Below, in pieces: positions 46,621-57,890 of a DNA stretch of 64,000 nt (position 1 is the first letter of the stretch; the number at the start of each line of letters is the position of its first letter). The DNA comes from Bog-473 sp963704355. Its GTDB lineage: Bacteria > Actinomycetota > Acidimicrobiia > Acidimicrobiales > RAAP-2. Under the pieces are notes generated by a model. That model was not told the DNA's origin and did no database searches. It saw only the letters and a list, made by a program, of their open reading frames with translations. The stretch is from assembly GCA_963704355.1 (NCBI GenBank), contig OY969891.1, positions 3,224,001-3,288,000 on the forward strand. The letters are read 5' to 3'. The position numbers were made by a program, and so were the translations under genes.

Positions 46621-47547
46621 TCACCCCTCGGTCACGGTCGGCGCGTCGGGGACGCTGACGTCGATGACATCCCCGTTGTGCAGGGCCGCTCCGGCGAGAA
46701 TCGACGAGACGTCCTCGAACTTGGCGGGCAACTCCGTGGCGGTCCCGATGTCGACGGCGATGGGCGTCGTCATGGACAGCTGCACCCAACCGGCCGGCTC
46801 GACGGTTACCCCCGTCACCTGCGCCGCGAAGGAGGCGGGCAGCGTCGAGGCGACGAGCAGGCCGGCGGCGTCGCGCTCGGGCAACACCGTGCCGGGCGCG
46901 CCCGGCGCCTGCGGTACGGCGAGCAGCAGCCCCGGCGGACGCGTCGCCGAGACGGTGAGGACGCGGCCGTCCGCGCTCACCGACGCCCAGCGTCCGCCAA
47001 CCTCGCTCACGACGAAACGCGGCGTCTCCTCGGTGACGACGATGTGCACGCCGTCGGGCCACGAGACGTGCACCGCCGCCGACGCCACCCACGGCATCTG
47101 CTCGATCCGTGCCGCCGCCGCCCCGGCGTTCACGTCGAGCAGCGGCGGCTGACTCGCCAACCCGGCTTGCGCGACCACCTGCGCGGCGGTCTCGTGCACG
47201 TTCCCAGTCACCGTCACGGACCGGGCCGAGAACACGGGCGAGTGGATGAGGAACCACCCTCCGACGACGAGTGCTGTCCCCACAAGACCGACAACCACGA
47301 CCCGCAGCCGGCGGCGTCCCTGCTGCCGGATGACCGCCGTGCGCCGGGCCGAGATGCGGGGATCCATACGCCCCTCGCCGCCGCGCCGCCCACCACCCCG
47401 GCCGTCGCCGCGGCCTTGGCGTCCCCGACCACCGCCATCGCCACCGCCATCGCCACCCCGACCACCACCGCGCCCACCCCCGGCCCGGTGCGCACCACCA
47501 CGCCCCCCGCCCCGCGCCGTCCGCGGGCGTTGCTCGGTCGTCGTCAT
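46621..47547 (-). CDS. ftsQ: Cell division protein FtsQ (DivIB)
   Basis: Bitopic divisome protein. It is 308 aa: a Gly/Arg-rich N-terminal ~60 residues (GGRGG-type repeats encoded by imperfect ACCGCC repeats), one membrane helix (VVVVGLVGTALVVGGWFLI), then POTRA (FSARSVTVTGNVHETAAQVVAQAGL) and FtsQ domains. ATG 47547 overlaps the murB stop (ATGA). The RGG-like cytosolic tail is longer and more basic than usual. Confidence 0.9.
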   Translation of the reverse strand: MTTTEQRPRTARGGGRGGAHRAGGGRGGGRGGDGGGDGGGRGRQGRGDGRGGGRRGGEGRMDPRISARRTAVIRQQGRRRLRVVVVGLVGTALVVGGWFLIHSPVFSARSVTVTGNVHETAAQVVAQAGLASQPPLLDVNAGAAAARIEQMPWVASAAVHVSWPDGVHIVVTEETPRFVVSEVGGRWASVSADGRVLTVSATRPPGLLLAVPQAPGAPGTVLPERDAAGLLVASTLPASFAAQVTGVTVEPAGWVQLSMTTPIAVDIGTATELPAKFEDVSSILAGAALHNGDVIDVSVPDAPTVTEG

Positions 47548-48575
47548 CGAAGCTCCGCGCCGGGGCGTCCGTCGGGTTCGGGCACGCCACCAGTCTCCCC
47601 GCCGCCGAAGCCGAGGAGGCGGACCTCGGTGCGGAGCGTGACGCCACACCGCTCGGCCACGACGGCGCGCACGTGCTCCATGACCGCGTACACGTCGTCG
47701 GCGCGGCCACCCTTGGCCGCCTGTATGAAGTTGGCGTGCTTCTCCGATACGTGCGCCGTGCCGATGCCGAAACCCTTCAGCCCGGCCTCCTCGATCAGGC
47801 GCCCGGCCGAGTCGTCCTTTGGGTTGGTGAAAACGGAGCCGGCGTTCGACCCGCCCGGCTGGTGCTCGCGCCGCCATCTGACGATGGCCGCCACCGCCTC
47901 CCGTTCGGCCTCGGCCGATCCCGGCGTGACCAGCAACTCCGCCTCGACGACCAATTGAGTGGCGGTGATCGAGGAGCGGCGGTAGCCGTAGTCGAGCGTC
48001 CGGACGTCTTCGTGGCCGCCGCCCGGTCCGACCAGGTCGACCCAGCGGTAGCGGGCGACACACGCCGCCATGTCCGATCCGTGTCCCCCCGCGTTCATGC
48101 GCACCGCACCGCCCACCGAGCCCGGAACCCCGACCGCCCAGGCCAGGCCGGACCAGCCGGCGTCGGCCACCCGGCGAGCCAGTACCGGCAGTGCGAGCGC
48201 CCCACCCGCCCGCACCGTCGGCCCGGTCCGGTCGTCGTCCGGCACGACGGCGTCCCCGCCGCCGTCTCCAGCGCCCGGGCCGGGCAGCTCGAGCCCGGCG
48301 AAACCGTTGCCGAGGTGCACCGCGATCCCGTCGAACCCGGCGTCGGACACCAAGAGGTTGGAGCCCCGCCCGATGACCAAGAGCGGCGACCCGCCGGCGC
48401 CCTCGCTCAACGCCGACCGCACGGGCTCGAGTTCGTCAGGCCCCTCGATCTCGACGTAGAGGGCCGCCGGCCCACCGACGCCATACGTCGTGAGCGGCCC
48501 GAGCGGCCGCAGGAGCATGGCCCGATCGCCCAACGTGTCCGCCAGGGCCCGCAGGCCGGCGCTCGGCGTCACCAT
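47544..48575 (-). CDS. murB: UDP-N-acetylenolpyruvoylglucosamine reductase
   Basis: FAD/NADPH enzyme completing UDP-MurNAc. It is 343 aa: FAD motifs TTYGVGGPA and LLVIGRGSNLLVSDAGFDG, GVPGSVGGAVRMNAGGHG, catalytic Ser in NAGSVFTNP and SEKHANFI at the C-terminal end. ATG 48575 overlaps the murC stop. Gly/Asp-rich insertion near residue 105. Confidence 0.95.
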   Translation of the reverse strand: MVTPSAGLRALADTLGDRAMLLRPLGPLTTYGVGGPAALYVEIEGPDELEPVRSALSEGAGGSPLLVIGRGSNLLVSDAGFDGIAVHLGNGFAGLELPGPGAGDGGGDAVVPDDDRTGPTVRAGGALALPVLARRVADAGWSGLAWAVGVPGSVGGAVRMNAGGHGSDMAACVARYRWVDLVGPGGGHEDVRTLDYGYRRSSITATQLVVEAELLVTPGSAEAEREAVAAIVRWRREHQPGGSNAGSVFTNPKDDSAGRLIEEAGLKGFGIGTAHVSEKHANFIQAAKGGRADDVYAVMEHVRAVVAERCGVTLRTEVRLLGFGGGETGGVPEPDGRPGAELR

Positions 48576-49978
48576 TGCGGCGCGTCGAGCAGGTCGTCGG
48601 GGAGCGCCGTCAGGTCCCCGGCCCCCAGCGTCAGACAGAGGTCTCCCGGCCGCAGCGCGGCGGCGACGGCCTCGCGCAGTTCCTCCCATCCGGGCGCGTA
48701 CGTCACGGGCAGCCGCGGGTCCTGGGCCCGGACGGCGTCGGCCACCAGGCGCCCCGACACACCGGGCACCGGACGCTCGCCCGCGCTGTAGACGTCGGTG
48801 ACGATCAGCACGTCGGCGTCGCTGAACGCATCTCCGAATTGCGCCGCCAGCGCCGCCGTCCGCGAGAACCGGTGCGGCTGGAAGACCGCCACGATCCGCG
48901 CCCATCCCCCGCTGCGCGCCGTCGCCAGCGCGGCACGCACCTCGGTGGGGAGGTGCGCGTAGTCGTCGACGAAGGTGACGCCACCTGCCTCGCCCCGGAA
49001 CTCGAAGCGCCGGGTCACGCCGGCGAAACGGGCCAGGGCGGACTGCGCCGCCGCGAACGGAGCACCCGCCTGCAATGCGGCGACGGCGGCGATCGCGGCG
49101 TTGCGGGCGTTGTGGAGCCCGGGGACGCCGAGGCGCAGTGTCCCGAGCGCGCCCTCGGGCCCGTGCAGGTTGAACGACACGGAACTGCGCTGCAGCGCGA
49201 GGCCCGCCATCGAATACGTCGAGCCGGGAGCCGACCCCACCGTGATCGCCCCGTGCTCCCCGCCGATGGCCGCCGCCTCGATATCGTCCGAGGAGACGAC
49301 CGCACCCAGGCTGGCCCCGCCCACGAAGTCAGAGAAGGCCCGCCTCAGCTCCGCGAACGTGCCGTAGTAGTCCAGGTGGTCGGGCTCCACGTTGGTCAGG
49401 ACGGCCAGATCGGGCCGGATGGCCTTGAACGTGCCGTAGCTCTCGTCCGCCTCGACGACCAGCCAGTCCCCGCCGTCCCAGACGGCGTTCGTGCCGATCT
49501 CGTTGACGTCGGCTCCAATGACGAAAGAGGGCCGCAGGCCCGCTTCCACCAGGACCAGCGACAGCATGGAGGCGGTCGTGGTCTTGCCGTGCGTCCCCGA
49601 GACGGCGAGGCAGCGACGGGTGGCGCAGATCGCAGCCAGCATGGCGGAGCGGGGCACGATCAGCGCCCCCGCGGCCTGCGCCGCCCCGAGCTCGGGGTTC
49701 TCCGGCGGCACCGCGGGCGAGTAGGTGACGGCTTCGGCCGCGACGACGTTCTCGGCCCGGTGCCCGACGGCCACGGCGATGCCCTGGGAGCGCAGCCGCT
49801 CGGCCACCGGAGAGTCCTTCAGGTCCGACCCCGTGACGGTGTGGCCCATGGCCCGCAACACGAGCGCGATGGCGCTCATGCCGGCGCCGCCGATTCCGAC
49901 GACGTGGATCGGACGCAGCACCCGAAGATCGAGCGACGCGCCCCCGCCCTCGGCGCGCTCGTCAGCGGGCATTTGCAT
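48569..49978 (-). CDS. murC: UDP-N-acetylmuramate-L-alanine ligase
   Basis: Adds L-Ala to UDP-MurNAc. It is 469 aa: N-terminal HVVGIGGAGMSAIA, ATP loop SGTHGKTTTASM, NVEPDHLDYYGT, VDDYAHLPTEVRAAL and FQPHRFSRTAAL. ATG 49978 overlaps murG. It is the only stand-alone Mur ligase here besides MurE. Confidence 0.97.
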   Translation of the reverse strand: MQMPADERAEGGGASLDLRVLRPIHVVGIGGAGMSAIALVLRAMGHTVTGSDLKDSPVAERLRSQGIAVAVGHRAENVVAAEAVTYSPAVPPENPELGAAQAAGALIVPRSAMLAAICATRRCLAVSGTHGKTTTASMLSLVLVEAGLRPSFVIGADVNEIGTNAVWDGGDWLVVEADESYGTFKAIRPDLAVLTNVEPDHLDYYGTFAELRRAFSDFVGGASLGAVVSSDDIEAAAIGGEHGAITVGSAPGSTYSMAGLALQRSSVSFNLHGPEGALGTLRLGVPGLHNARNAAIAAVAALQAGAPFAAAQSALARFAGVTRRFEFRGEAGGVTFVDDYAHLPTEVRAALATARSGGWARIVAVFQPHRFSRTAALAAQFGDAFSDADVLIVTDVYSAGERPVPGVSGRLVADAVRAQDPRLPVTYAPGWEELREAVAAALRPGDLCLTLGAGDLTALPDDLLDAPQW

Positions 49979-51125
49979 CTACCAACTCCGCCACGCTCGC
50001 CGCGGCGTCGGGATGTCCATGGCGCCGGGCCGCCTCGCCCATCGACCGGAGGCGGTCCGGGTCGGCCAGGAGCGCCTCGAGCTCTTGGGCCAGCCGCCGG
50101 CCGTCACACTCCGCGTCGGGAACGAGCACGGCAGCCCCCATACCCACCAACGCCTCGGCGTTGCGCGTCTGGTGGTCACGCGGCGCGCCCGGCAGAGGCA
50201 CCAAGATCGCAGGCACACCGGCCACGAGGAGCTCCGCCACCGTCATCGCGCCGGCGCGGGTCACACAGACGTCCACCGCGGCGTAGAACTGCGGCATGTG
50301 GTCCTCGAACGGAACGACCCGGTAGCAGAGCCCGGGGCGGTTCGTCCCACCCGGCTCGGCCTCCCTCGGCTCACTCGGCCCGCCCGGCCCACGCACCGCG
50401 AACGCGTCGTAGTCCCGCCGCCCCGTCACGTGGTAGAGCGCCAGACCTCCGCACCCCGCCCACGACCCGGCGAGGTCCGCCACGGCCCGGTTGACCCGCT
50501 GCGCGCCGAGCGAGCCCCCGGCCGCGGCGACGGTCCGGCGGTCGTCGGGAAGCCCGAGCGCCTTCCTTGCGACAGCCTGACCGGACGGTGTCCGGTCCAA
50601 GGCGGAGAGCTCCGGCACCACCGGCGTGCCGGTGACGTGGGCCCGTGGCAGATCCGTGCCCGCGAATGCCACGGCGTTGGCGGCGGCGAACCGCCCGAGC
50701 AGGCGGTTGACCGCGCCGGGGACCGCGTCGGTGTTCACCGAGACGAGGGGCACCCGGGTCAGGACGGCGGCCATTCCAGCCGGAAAGCTCGCGTAGCCGC
50801 CGACGATGACGACCACCCGCGGCCGGCGGAACGCGAAGGAGCCGAGGGCACGGAGGCAGGCCCACACGAGACCGACGACAGCGCCCACGTTGGCCCACAG
50901 CGCGCCCGGGCGCAGGCTGCGACGGATGCCACGACCGGGGAGCAGCGTGAAGGGGAACTCGAGCGTCGGCCACGTGGTGGCCTCCTGCCCGCGCCGCGAG
51001 CCGTAGAGCTCAATCGTGCTCGCCGCGTGGCCGCGCTCGACCATGGCGCGTGCGACCTGCAACGACGGGACGATGTGGCCACCCGTCCCGCCGCCCGCGA
51101 TCACTGCGCCGCGCCGGGCGCTCAC
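49962..51125 (-). CDS. murG: UDP-GlcNAc:undecaprenyl-PP-MurNAc-pentapeptide transferase
   Basis: Converts lipid I to lipid II on the inner membrane face. It is 387 aa: AVIAGGGTGGHIVPSLQVA, VVIVGGYASFPAGMAAVL, GGSLGAQRVNRAV, CVTRAGAMTVAELLVAGVPAILVPLPGAPRDHQTRNA. GTG 51125 overlaps the ftsW stop (GTGA). A Gly/Pro/Glu insertion sits near residue 245. Confidence 0.96.
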   Translation of the reverse strand: MSARRGAVIAGGGTGGHIVPSLQVARAMVERGHAASTIELYGSRRGQEATTWPTLEFPFTLLPGRGIRRSLRPGALWANVGAVVGLVWACLRALGSFAFRRPRVVVIVGGYASFPAGMAAVLTRVPLVSVNTDAVPGAVNRLLGRFAAANAVAFAGTDLPRAHVTGTPVVPELSALDRTPSGQAVARKALGLPDDRRTVAAAGGSLGAQRVNRAVADLAGSWAGCGGLALYHVTGRRDYDAFAVRGPGGPSEPREAEPGGTNRPGLCYRVVPFEDHMPQFYAAVDVCVTRAGAMTVAELLVAGVPAILVPLPGAPRDHQTRNAEALVGMGAAVLVPDAECDGRRLAQELEALLADPDRLRSMGEAARRHGHPDAAASVAELVDANAR

Positions 51126-52417
51126 CGACCCTTGCGCGAGCCCGCGCTGCGCAGGCTGGCGCCGCCGACGGACTCGCCCTGGCGGGCCACGTTGATGAGG
51201 ACGCCCGCCGCCGCCATCGTGATCACCAACGAGGAGCCGCCGAACGAGATGAACGGGAGCGGGATCCCGGTGACCGGCAGCACCCCGACCACCGCCCCGA
51301 CGTTGATCAGGGTCTCCGCCGCCACCCAGGCCACGAGCCCCAGCGCCAACAGCGAGCCGAAGCGGTCGGGGGACTGCGTCGCGGCCCGGATGCCGAACCA
51401 CAGGAACGCACCGAGGAGGGCCAGTACGAGCACGGCGCCGGCGATCCCGAGCTCTTCGCCGATGACCGAGAAGATGAAGTCGGTGTGGGCGTTGGGCAGG
51501 AAGCCCCATTGCGCCTGCCCCCCGCCGAGCCCCATCCCGAAGAGGTGGCCCGACCCGAGCCCGATGAGCGACTGCATGACCTGGTAACCCGACGTGGAGC
51601 CGTGGGCCGACGGGTCCATGAACGACAGCAGACGTGTCCGCCGGTAGGGCGAGGCCACCGCGACGATCAGGGCCAGGACGGCGAGGGCGGCCATCACCTT
51701 CATCACCGGCCCCAGACGCACCCCCGACACGAAGAGGAGCGCCAGCGCGATGCAGCCGAGCACCATTGCGGTGCCCATGTCGGGCTGGGCGAGAATGAGC
51801 ACACACGCGAAGCCGGTGACGAGGATCACCGGGCCGATGATCCGGCGATCGGGGGCGTCCTCGTCGAGGCGGCGCGCGATGAAGTCGGCGGCGAACAGCG
51901 TCAGCGCCAGCTTCATCAGCTCGGAGGGCTGCAGGCGGAACTGCCCGAACCCCACCCACCGGCTCGACCCCATGGCGTGCACGCCGACTCCTGGGACGAG
52001 CACGACGACGAGCAGCGCGAACGTGACCAGCAGGATGAGCGGGCTCAACCGGCGCAGCCGGCGGTAGTCGAAGCGCATGGCCAGCCCCAGGGCCACCACG
52101 CCGATCCCCATCCACATGGCCTCCCGGATGAGGATGGCCCAGGGACTGCCGTAGGTAGCGATCGACACCACTGACGACGCCGTCCCCACCATGACCAGCC
52201 CCAGCACGCAGAGCAGGCCGACGGCGAGCAGAAGGACGGTGGAGACGGAGATCTGGCGGCCCGCGACGCGCAAGGCGGGCGCCGGGGTGTCGGCGACGGC
52301 GACGGCGCCGGTCCGCCGGGCCGTGCCGCCCTTCGACGGTGCGGCAGTCTTCGGCCGCGCTCCGGCCGGACGCGACGAAGTGACGACCCGCACCGAGGAG
52401 GCCCGCGTCGGTGTCAT
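51122..52417 (-). CDS. ftsW: FtsW peptidoglycan glycosyltransferase (SEDS)
   Basis: Septal glycan polymerase of the SEDS family. It is 431 aa with about ten membrane helices. Hallmarks: SRWVGFGQFRLQPSELMKLALTLF, AQPDMGTAMVL, NAHTDFIFSVIGEELG and PVTGIPLPFISFGGSSL. ATG 52417 follows GGAGGG at 9 nt; an in-frame TTG at 52555 would add a Ser/Arg-rich extension. The 145 bp before it, where murD would usually be, shows no recognisable gene. Confidence 0.95.
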   Translation of the reverse strand: MTPTRASSVRVVTSSRPAGARPKTAAPSKGGTARRTGAVAVADTPAPALRVAGRQISVSTVLLLAVGLLCVLGLVMVGTASSVVSIATYGSPWAILIREAMWMGIGVVALGLAMRFDYRRLRRLSPLILLVTFALLVVVLVPGVGVHAMGSSRWVGFGQFRLQPSELMKLALTLFAADFIARRLDEDAPDRRIIGPVILVTGFACVLILAQPDMGTAMVLGCIALALLFVSGVRLGPVMKVMAALAVLALIVAVASPYRRTRLLSFMDPSAHGSTSGYQVMQSLIGLGSGHLFGMGLGGGQAQWGFLPNAHTDFIFSVIGEELGIAGAVLVLALLGAFLWFGIRAATQSPDRFGSLLALGLVAWVAAETLINVGAVVGVLPVTGIPLPFISFGGSSLVITMAAAGVLINVARQGESVGGASLRSAGSRKGR

Positions 52418-52562
52418 CGCCGACGACCCTCCGGCGCGCGGGCGCGCCCTCCTGCCCCGTCCGACACCGGTTGCATCGAACAAGTCTCCCCCATGCGCGC
52501 GTCGAAGTGGCGGACCGGACGACGCCGCGATCGACGACGAGGACGAAATCGGCAACGCCGCC

Positions 52563-53603
52563 TCACGTGAACTTCGCCACCGTCAGAAAGTCGCCGTAGA
52601 AGATGCCGAGGCCGAGCGCGCAGAACAGTCCACCGAGGATCCAGAAGCGCACGATCACGGTGGTCTCGGGCCAGCCCGCAAGCTCGAAATGGTGATGGAT
52701 CGGCGCCATGCGGAAGATCCGCCGGTGGAAGACGCGGAAGCTGATGATCTGCAGGATCACCGAGAGGGTCTCCATGACGAAGAGCCCGCCGATGACAAGC
52801 AGCAGCAGTTCAAGGTTGAGCAACAGGCAGATCGCCGCCAACCCGGCGCCGATGGCGAGCGCGCCGGTGTCGCCCATGATGATCTTCGCCGGGGCCGCGT
52901 TCCACCACAGGAACCCGATGCACGCTCCGGCCAGGGCGACCGAGACCAAGGCGAGGTCGATCGCCGACGCGGGCAGCACGTGGTAGATCGAGAAGTGGCG
53001 GAAGATCCAGTACCCCATGATGGACAGCACGGCGAAGCAGAAGGTGCCCGATCCCGCCGCCAACCCGTCCACACCGTCGGTGATGTTCACCGCGTTGGAC
53101 GCGCCCACCATGACGAGCACGGCGAAGATCACCCAGAGAACCGGGCCCAGGTTGATCCCGATGGCGTCGGCCCGGGTGAACGACAACGCCGTGGAGGTGT
53201 GCGCCCAGTTGACGGCCAGCACTGCGAAGACGAGCGCGCAAACCAGCTGCGCCCCCGACTTGGCCCGCTTGTTCAGACCGAGGCTGCGCCGCTGGTGGAC
53301 CTTGATGTAGTCGTCCATGTACCCGATGAGCCCGAAGGCCACCACCGCGCCCACGGCCAGGTAGCCGGTGCGGGAGAAGCGGATCTCGGTGCCGATGTGC
53401 CCGATGGCGTAGCCGAACACGACGGAGCCGACGATGGCGATGCCGCCCATGGTTGGCGTCCCCGCCTTGACGCTGTGCGTCGCCGGGCCGTCCTCGCGGA
53501 TGTGCTGGCCGATCTGGCGGCTCCGGAAGTAGCGGATGAGAAAGGGTGTGGCGAGGATGGCGGTCCACAGCGCGACGCTTCCCGAGACGAGCAGTCCGAG
53601 CAC
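52563..53603 (-). CDS. mraY: Phospho-MurNAc-pentapeptide translocase MraY
   Basis: Makes lipid I on undecaprenyl phosphate. It is 346 aa, about ten membrane helices. Motifs: KAGTPTMGGIAI, FGLIGYMDDYIKV (Asp pair), NAVNITDGVDGLAAG, FLWWNAAPAKIIMGDTG and APIHHHFELAGWPE. GTG 53603 is 6 nt after the murE stop, with GAAGG inside murE. murF would normally sit between them. Confidence 0.97.
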   Translation of the reverse strand: MLGLLVSGSVALWTAILATPFLIRYFRSRQIGQHIREDGPATHSVKAGTPTMGGIAIVGSVVFGYAIGHIGTEIRFSRTGYLAVGAVVAFGLIGYMDDYIKVHQRRSLGLNKRAKSGAQLVCALVFAVLAVNWAHTSTALSFTRADAIGINLGPVLWVIFAVLVMVGASNAVNITDGVDGLAAGSGTFCFAVLSIMGYWIFRHFSIYHVLPASAIDLALVSVALAGACIGFLWWNAAPAKIIMGDTGALAIGAGLAAICLLLNLELLLLVIGGLFVMETLSVILQIISFRVFHRRIFRMAPIHHHFELAGWPETTVIVRFWILGGLFCALGLGIFYGDFLTVAKFT

Positions 53604-53609
53604 GTGCCG

Positions 53610-55190
53610 TCAGCCCTTCGCAGCGGAGCCGCGACCGGCGCCGAACGCCGTGGCTGGTTCGGCGCTCGACACCCAGGTGCTCGGGTCGGACGGGAAGCGA
53701 ACCGAGAGCGCCTGGCGCGCCTCGAACGCATCGTCGAACGGAAGCCGCTGCCCGGCGATCTCCTGATACGTCTCGTGGCCCTTGCCCGCGATCACGACGA
53801 CGTCTCCCGGCAGCGCGGCATCGAGAGCGAGGCGGATGGCCACGTGGCGGTCGGGCTCGACGACAACCGCGGGGTTGTCGCGCCCGCCGGGGATCCCACC
53901 GAGCACCTCGTCGATGATTGCGGCCGGGTCCTCGTCGCGTGGATTGTCCGACGTCACGAAGGCGAGGTCGGACAGCCGCGCGCCCACTGCGCCCATGAGC
54001 GGGCGCTTGGCCCGGTCCCGGTTGCCGCCACAGCCGAAGACGCACACCACGCGCCCGGCCGAGCCGAGCGCCCGCGCCTCCCCGAGCACGACCTCGAGGC
54101 CCGCCGGGGTGTGCGCATAGTCGACCAGGACGGTGAACGGGGGCCGCTCCTCCGGCGCCGACCCCGTCGCCCCCGGGCCGGCCACGCCCGCCGGCGGCGC
54201 CGCAATGACCTGGAGCCGCCCGGGCACCGCAGAGAGACGGCCCATGCCCCGGGCGATCACCTCGGGCTCGAGCCCGAGGGCGACCGCCGCCTCCGCCGCC
54301 AACAGCGCATTATCGACGTTGACGGCCCCGGTCAGCGGCGTCGTGATCCGGAAGCCGCGCCAGGTGAACTCCGTGCGGCCCGGATGCAGGACGACATCCG
54401 ACGCGTCCGCGTGGTGCACGGCCACCGTCGGGATGCGAGCCCGCTCCAGCAGGCGCCGGCCCCACGGGTCGTCGGCGTAGACCACGCCGCGCAACGCGTG
54501 GTTCGGCGTGAACAGCAGAGCCTTGGCCTCGAAGTACTCCTCCATGGTGCCGTGGTAGTCGAGGTGGTCGTGGCTGAGGTTGGTGAACACCGCCACGTCG
54601 AAGTGGATCCCCTCGACCCTCGACTGCATCAGGGCGTGGCTCGATACCTCCATGGCGACCGCGTGGCGAAGGCCGTCGGAGGTCTGCCGGTCGCGCACGG
54701 CGGCCAGGACGCGCTCGACCTCGGTCGACTCGGGCGTCGTCCGGGCGCCCGACAGCGTGCCCAAGACGTTGGTCGGGTGACCCGCTGCGCCCAGCAGGTC
54801 ACCGAGGATCTGCGTGACCGTCGTCTTGCCGTTCGTCCCCGTGACGCCGATCGTCAGCAGCTCGCGGGCCGGGAACCCGTAGAAGGTGGCGGCGAGCCGG
54901 GCCATGACCGGCCGCATCGTCCCCCGGGCGACACGGGTCTGCACGACACCCTGGTCGAGCAGCTCTGGGATCAAGTGTTCGCACAGCACGCCCACCGCTC
55001 CGTGCTCGACCGCCTGCGCGGCGTAGGCGTGGCCGTCGCTCACGAGACCCGGGACGCAGCAGAAGAGGTCGCCCGGCACCACGCGCCGGCTGTCGTGCGC
55101 GATGCCGCCGACATCGACGGCAGACGGGTCCCCGACGGTCTCGAGGATCTCTATGTCGTCGAAGAGCAGGTTCATCGGCACGGTTCGCAT
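53610..55190 (-). CDS. murE: UDP-MurNAc-tripeptide synthetase MurE (meso-DAP type)
   Basis: Adds the third stem residue. It is 526 aa from ATG 55190 (ATG 55175 also possible). IAHDSRRVVPGDLFCC, ATP loop GVTGTNGKTTVTQIL, NLSHDHLDYHGTMEEY, LVDYAHTPAGLEVVL. The specificity motif DNPR (TSDNPRDEDP) indicates meso-diaminopimelate. Longer frame to 55334 is not needed. It is a single MurE, not a MurE-MurF fusion. Confidence 0.96.
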   Translation of the reverse strand: MRTVPMNLLFDDIEILETVGDPSAVDVGGIAHDSRRVVPGDLFCCVPGLVSDGHAYAAQAVEHGAVGVLCEHLIPELLDQGVVQTRVARGTMRPVMARLAATFYGFPARELLTIGVTGTNGKTTVTQILGDLLGAAGHPTNVLGTLSGARTTPESTEVERVLAAVRDRQTSDGLRHAVAMEVSSHALMQSRVEGIHFDVAVFTNLSHDHLDYHGTMEEYFEAKALLFTPNHALRGVVYADDPWGRRLLERARIPTVAVHHADASDVVLHPGRTEFTWRGFRITTPLTGAVNVDNALLAAEAAVALGLEPEVIARGMGRLSAVPGRLQVIAAPPAGVAGPGATGSAPEERPPFTVLVDYAHTPAGLEVVLGEARALGSAGRVVCVFGCGGNRDRAKRPLMGAVGARLSDLAFVTSDNPRDEDPAAIIDEVLGGIPGGRDNPAVVVEPDRHVAIRLALDAALPGDVVVIAGKGHETYQEIAGQRLPFDDAFEARQALSVRFPSDPSTWVSSAEPATAFGAGRGSAAKG

Positions 55191-55260
55191 GGTCGACCCG
55201 ACAGCGTTGCATGCCTCAGGCACCCCTGCGTCACACGCGCAATGGGTGTGTGACCATGGG

Positions 55261-57371
<2,111 letters not shown>

Positions 57372-57375
<4 letters not shown>

Positions 57376-57890
57376 GGCGTCGAGGTCGCGCTTGTGGTCG
57401 AGGTGCCGGTGCTCGCAGTCCCGGTCACAGCCCCCGGGGCCGGCGTCGTCGCCGCCGGAGCCGGCGTCACCTTCGGCGTCGGCACCGGCGTGGACAACGA
57501 GACGTAGGGCAGCTCGATCACGTTGGCCGGCCGCACCATGTGCAGCTGGCCGGTCGCCGCCCCCACGATGCGCGCCGGCGTCTCGAGCTCCGAGACCGAC
57601 AGCTCCGCCTGGCGGTGCGCGCTCTGTTCGAGCGACAGCTGGTGCTGCAGCGAGGACAGCCGCACCTGGCCGTTGGTCAGGAAGGCCTGCGCCACGACCA
57701 CGGCCAGCAGTGCTGCGACGACTAACGAGACCGACATCACGTTGAGCATTCGCCCCCGGTTCCGCCGGCGCGGCGCGACGGTCCGCAACGCGCGGCGTGG
57801 GCGTGCCGCCTCGCCCCGACGTGAGGGAGTGGCAGAGACATCTCCAGCCCGGCGAACGGGCGCCGCCGTTGCCGCCGGAGGAGGCGCCAT
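57372..57890 (-). CDS. ftsL: Cell division protein FtsL-like
   Basis: A 172-aa bitopic protein: basic N-terminus, membrane helix ~51-71 (SVSLVVAALLAVVVAQAFL), coiled coil ~74-105 and a Thr/Pro/Ala-rich C-terminal tail. It fits FtsL by position between rsmH and ftsI and by architecture; sequence identity in the family is always low. ATG 57890 shares its A with the rsmH stop (TGATG). Confidence 0.85.

Noticed and set aside
47370..47515. CRISPR-like repeats in the 5' part of ftsQ
   Set aside because: Imperfect ACCGCC units in a Gly/Arg coding stretch; no repeat-spacer pattern.
53610..55190. MurE-MurF fusion explaining the missing murF
   Set aside because: The protein is a single MurE of ~526 aa with one ATP loop; no second ligase domain is encoded.
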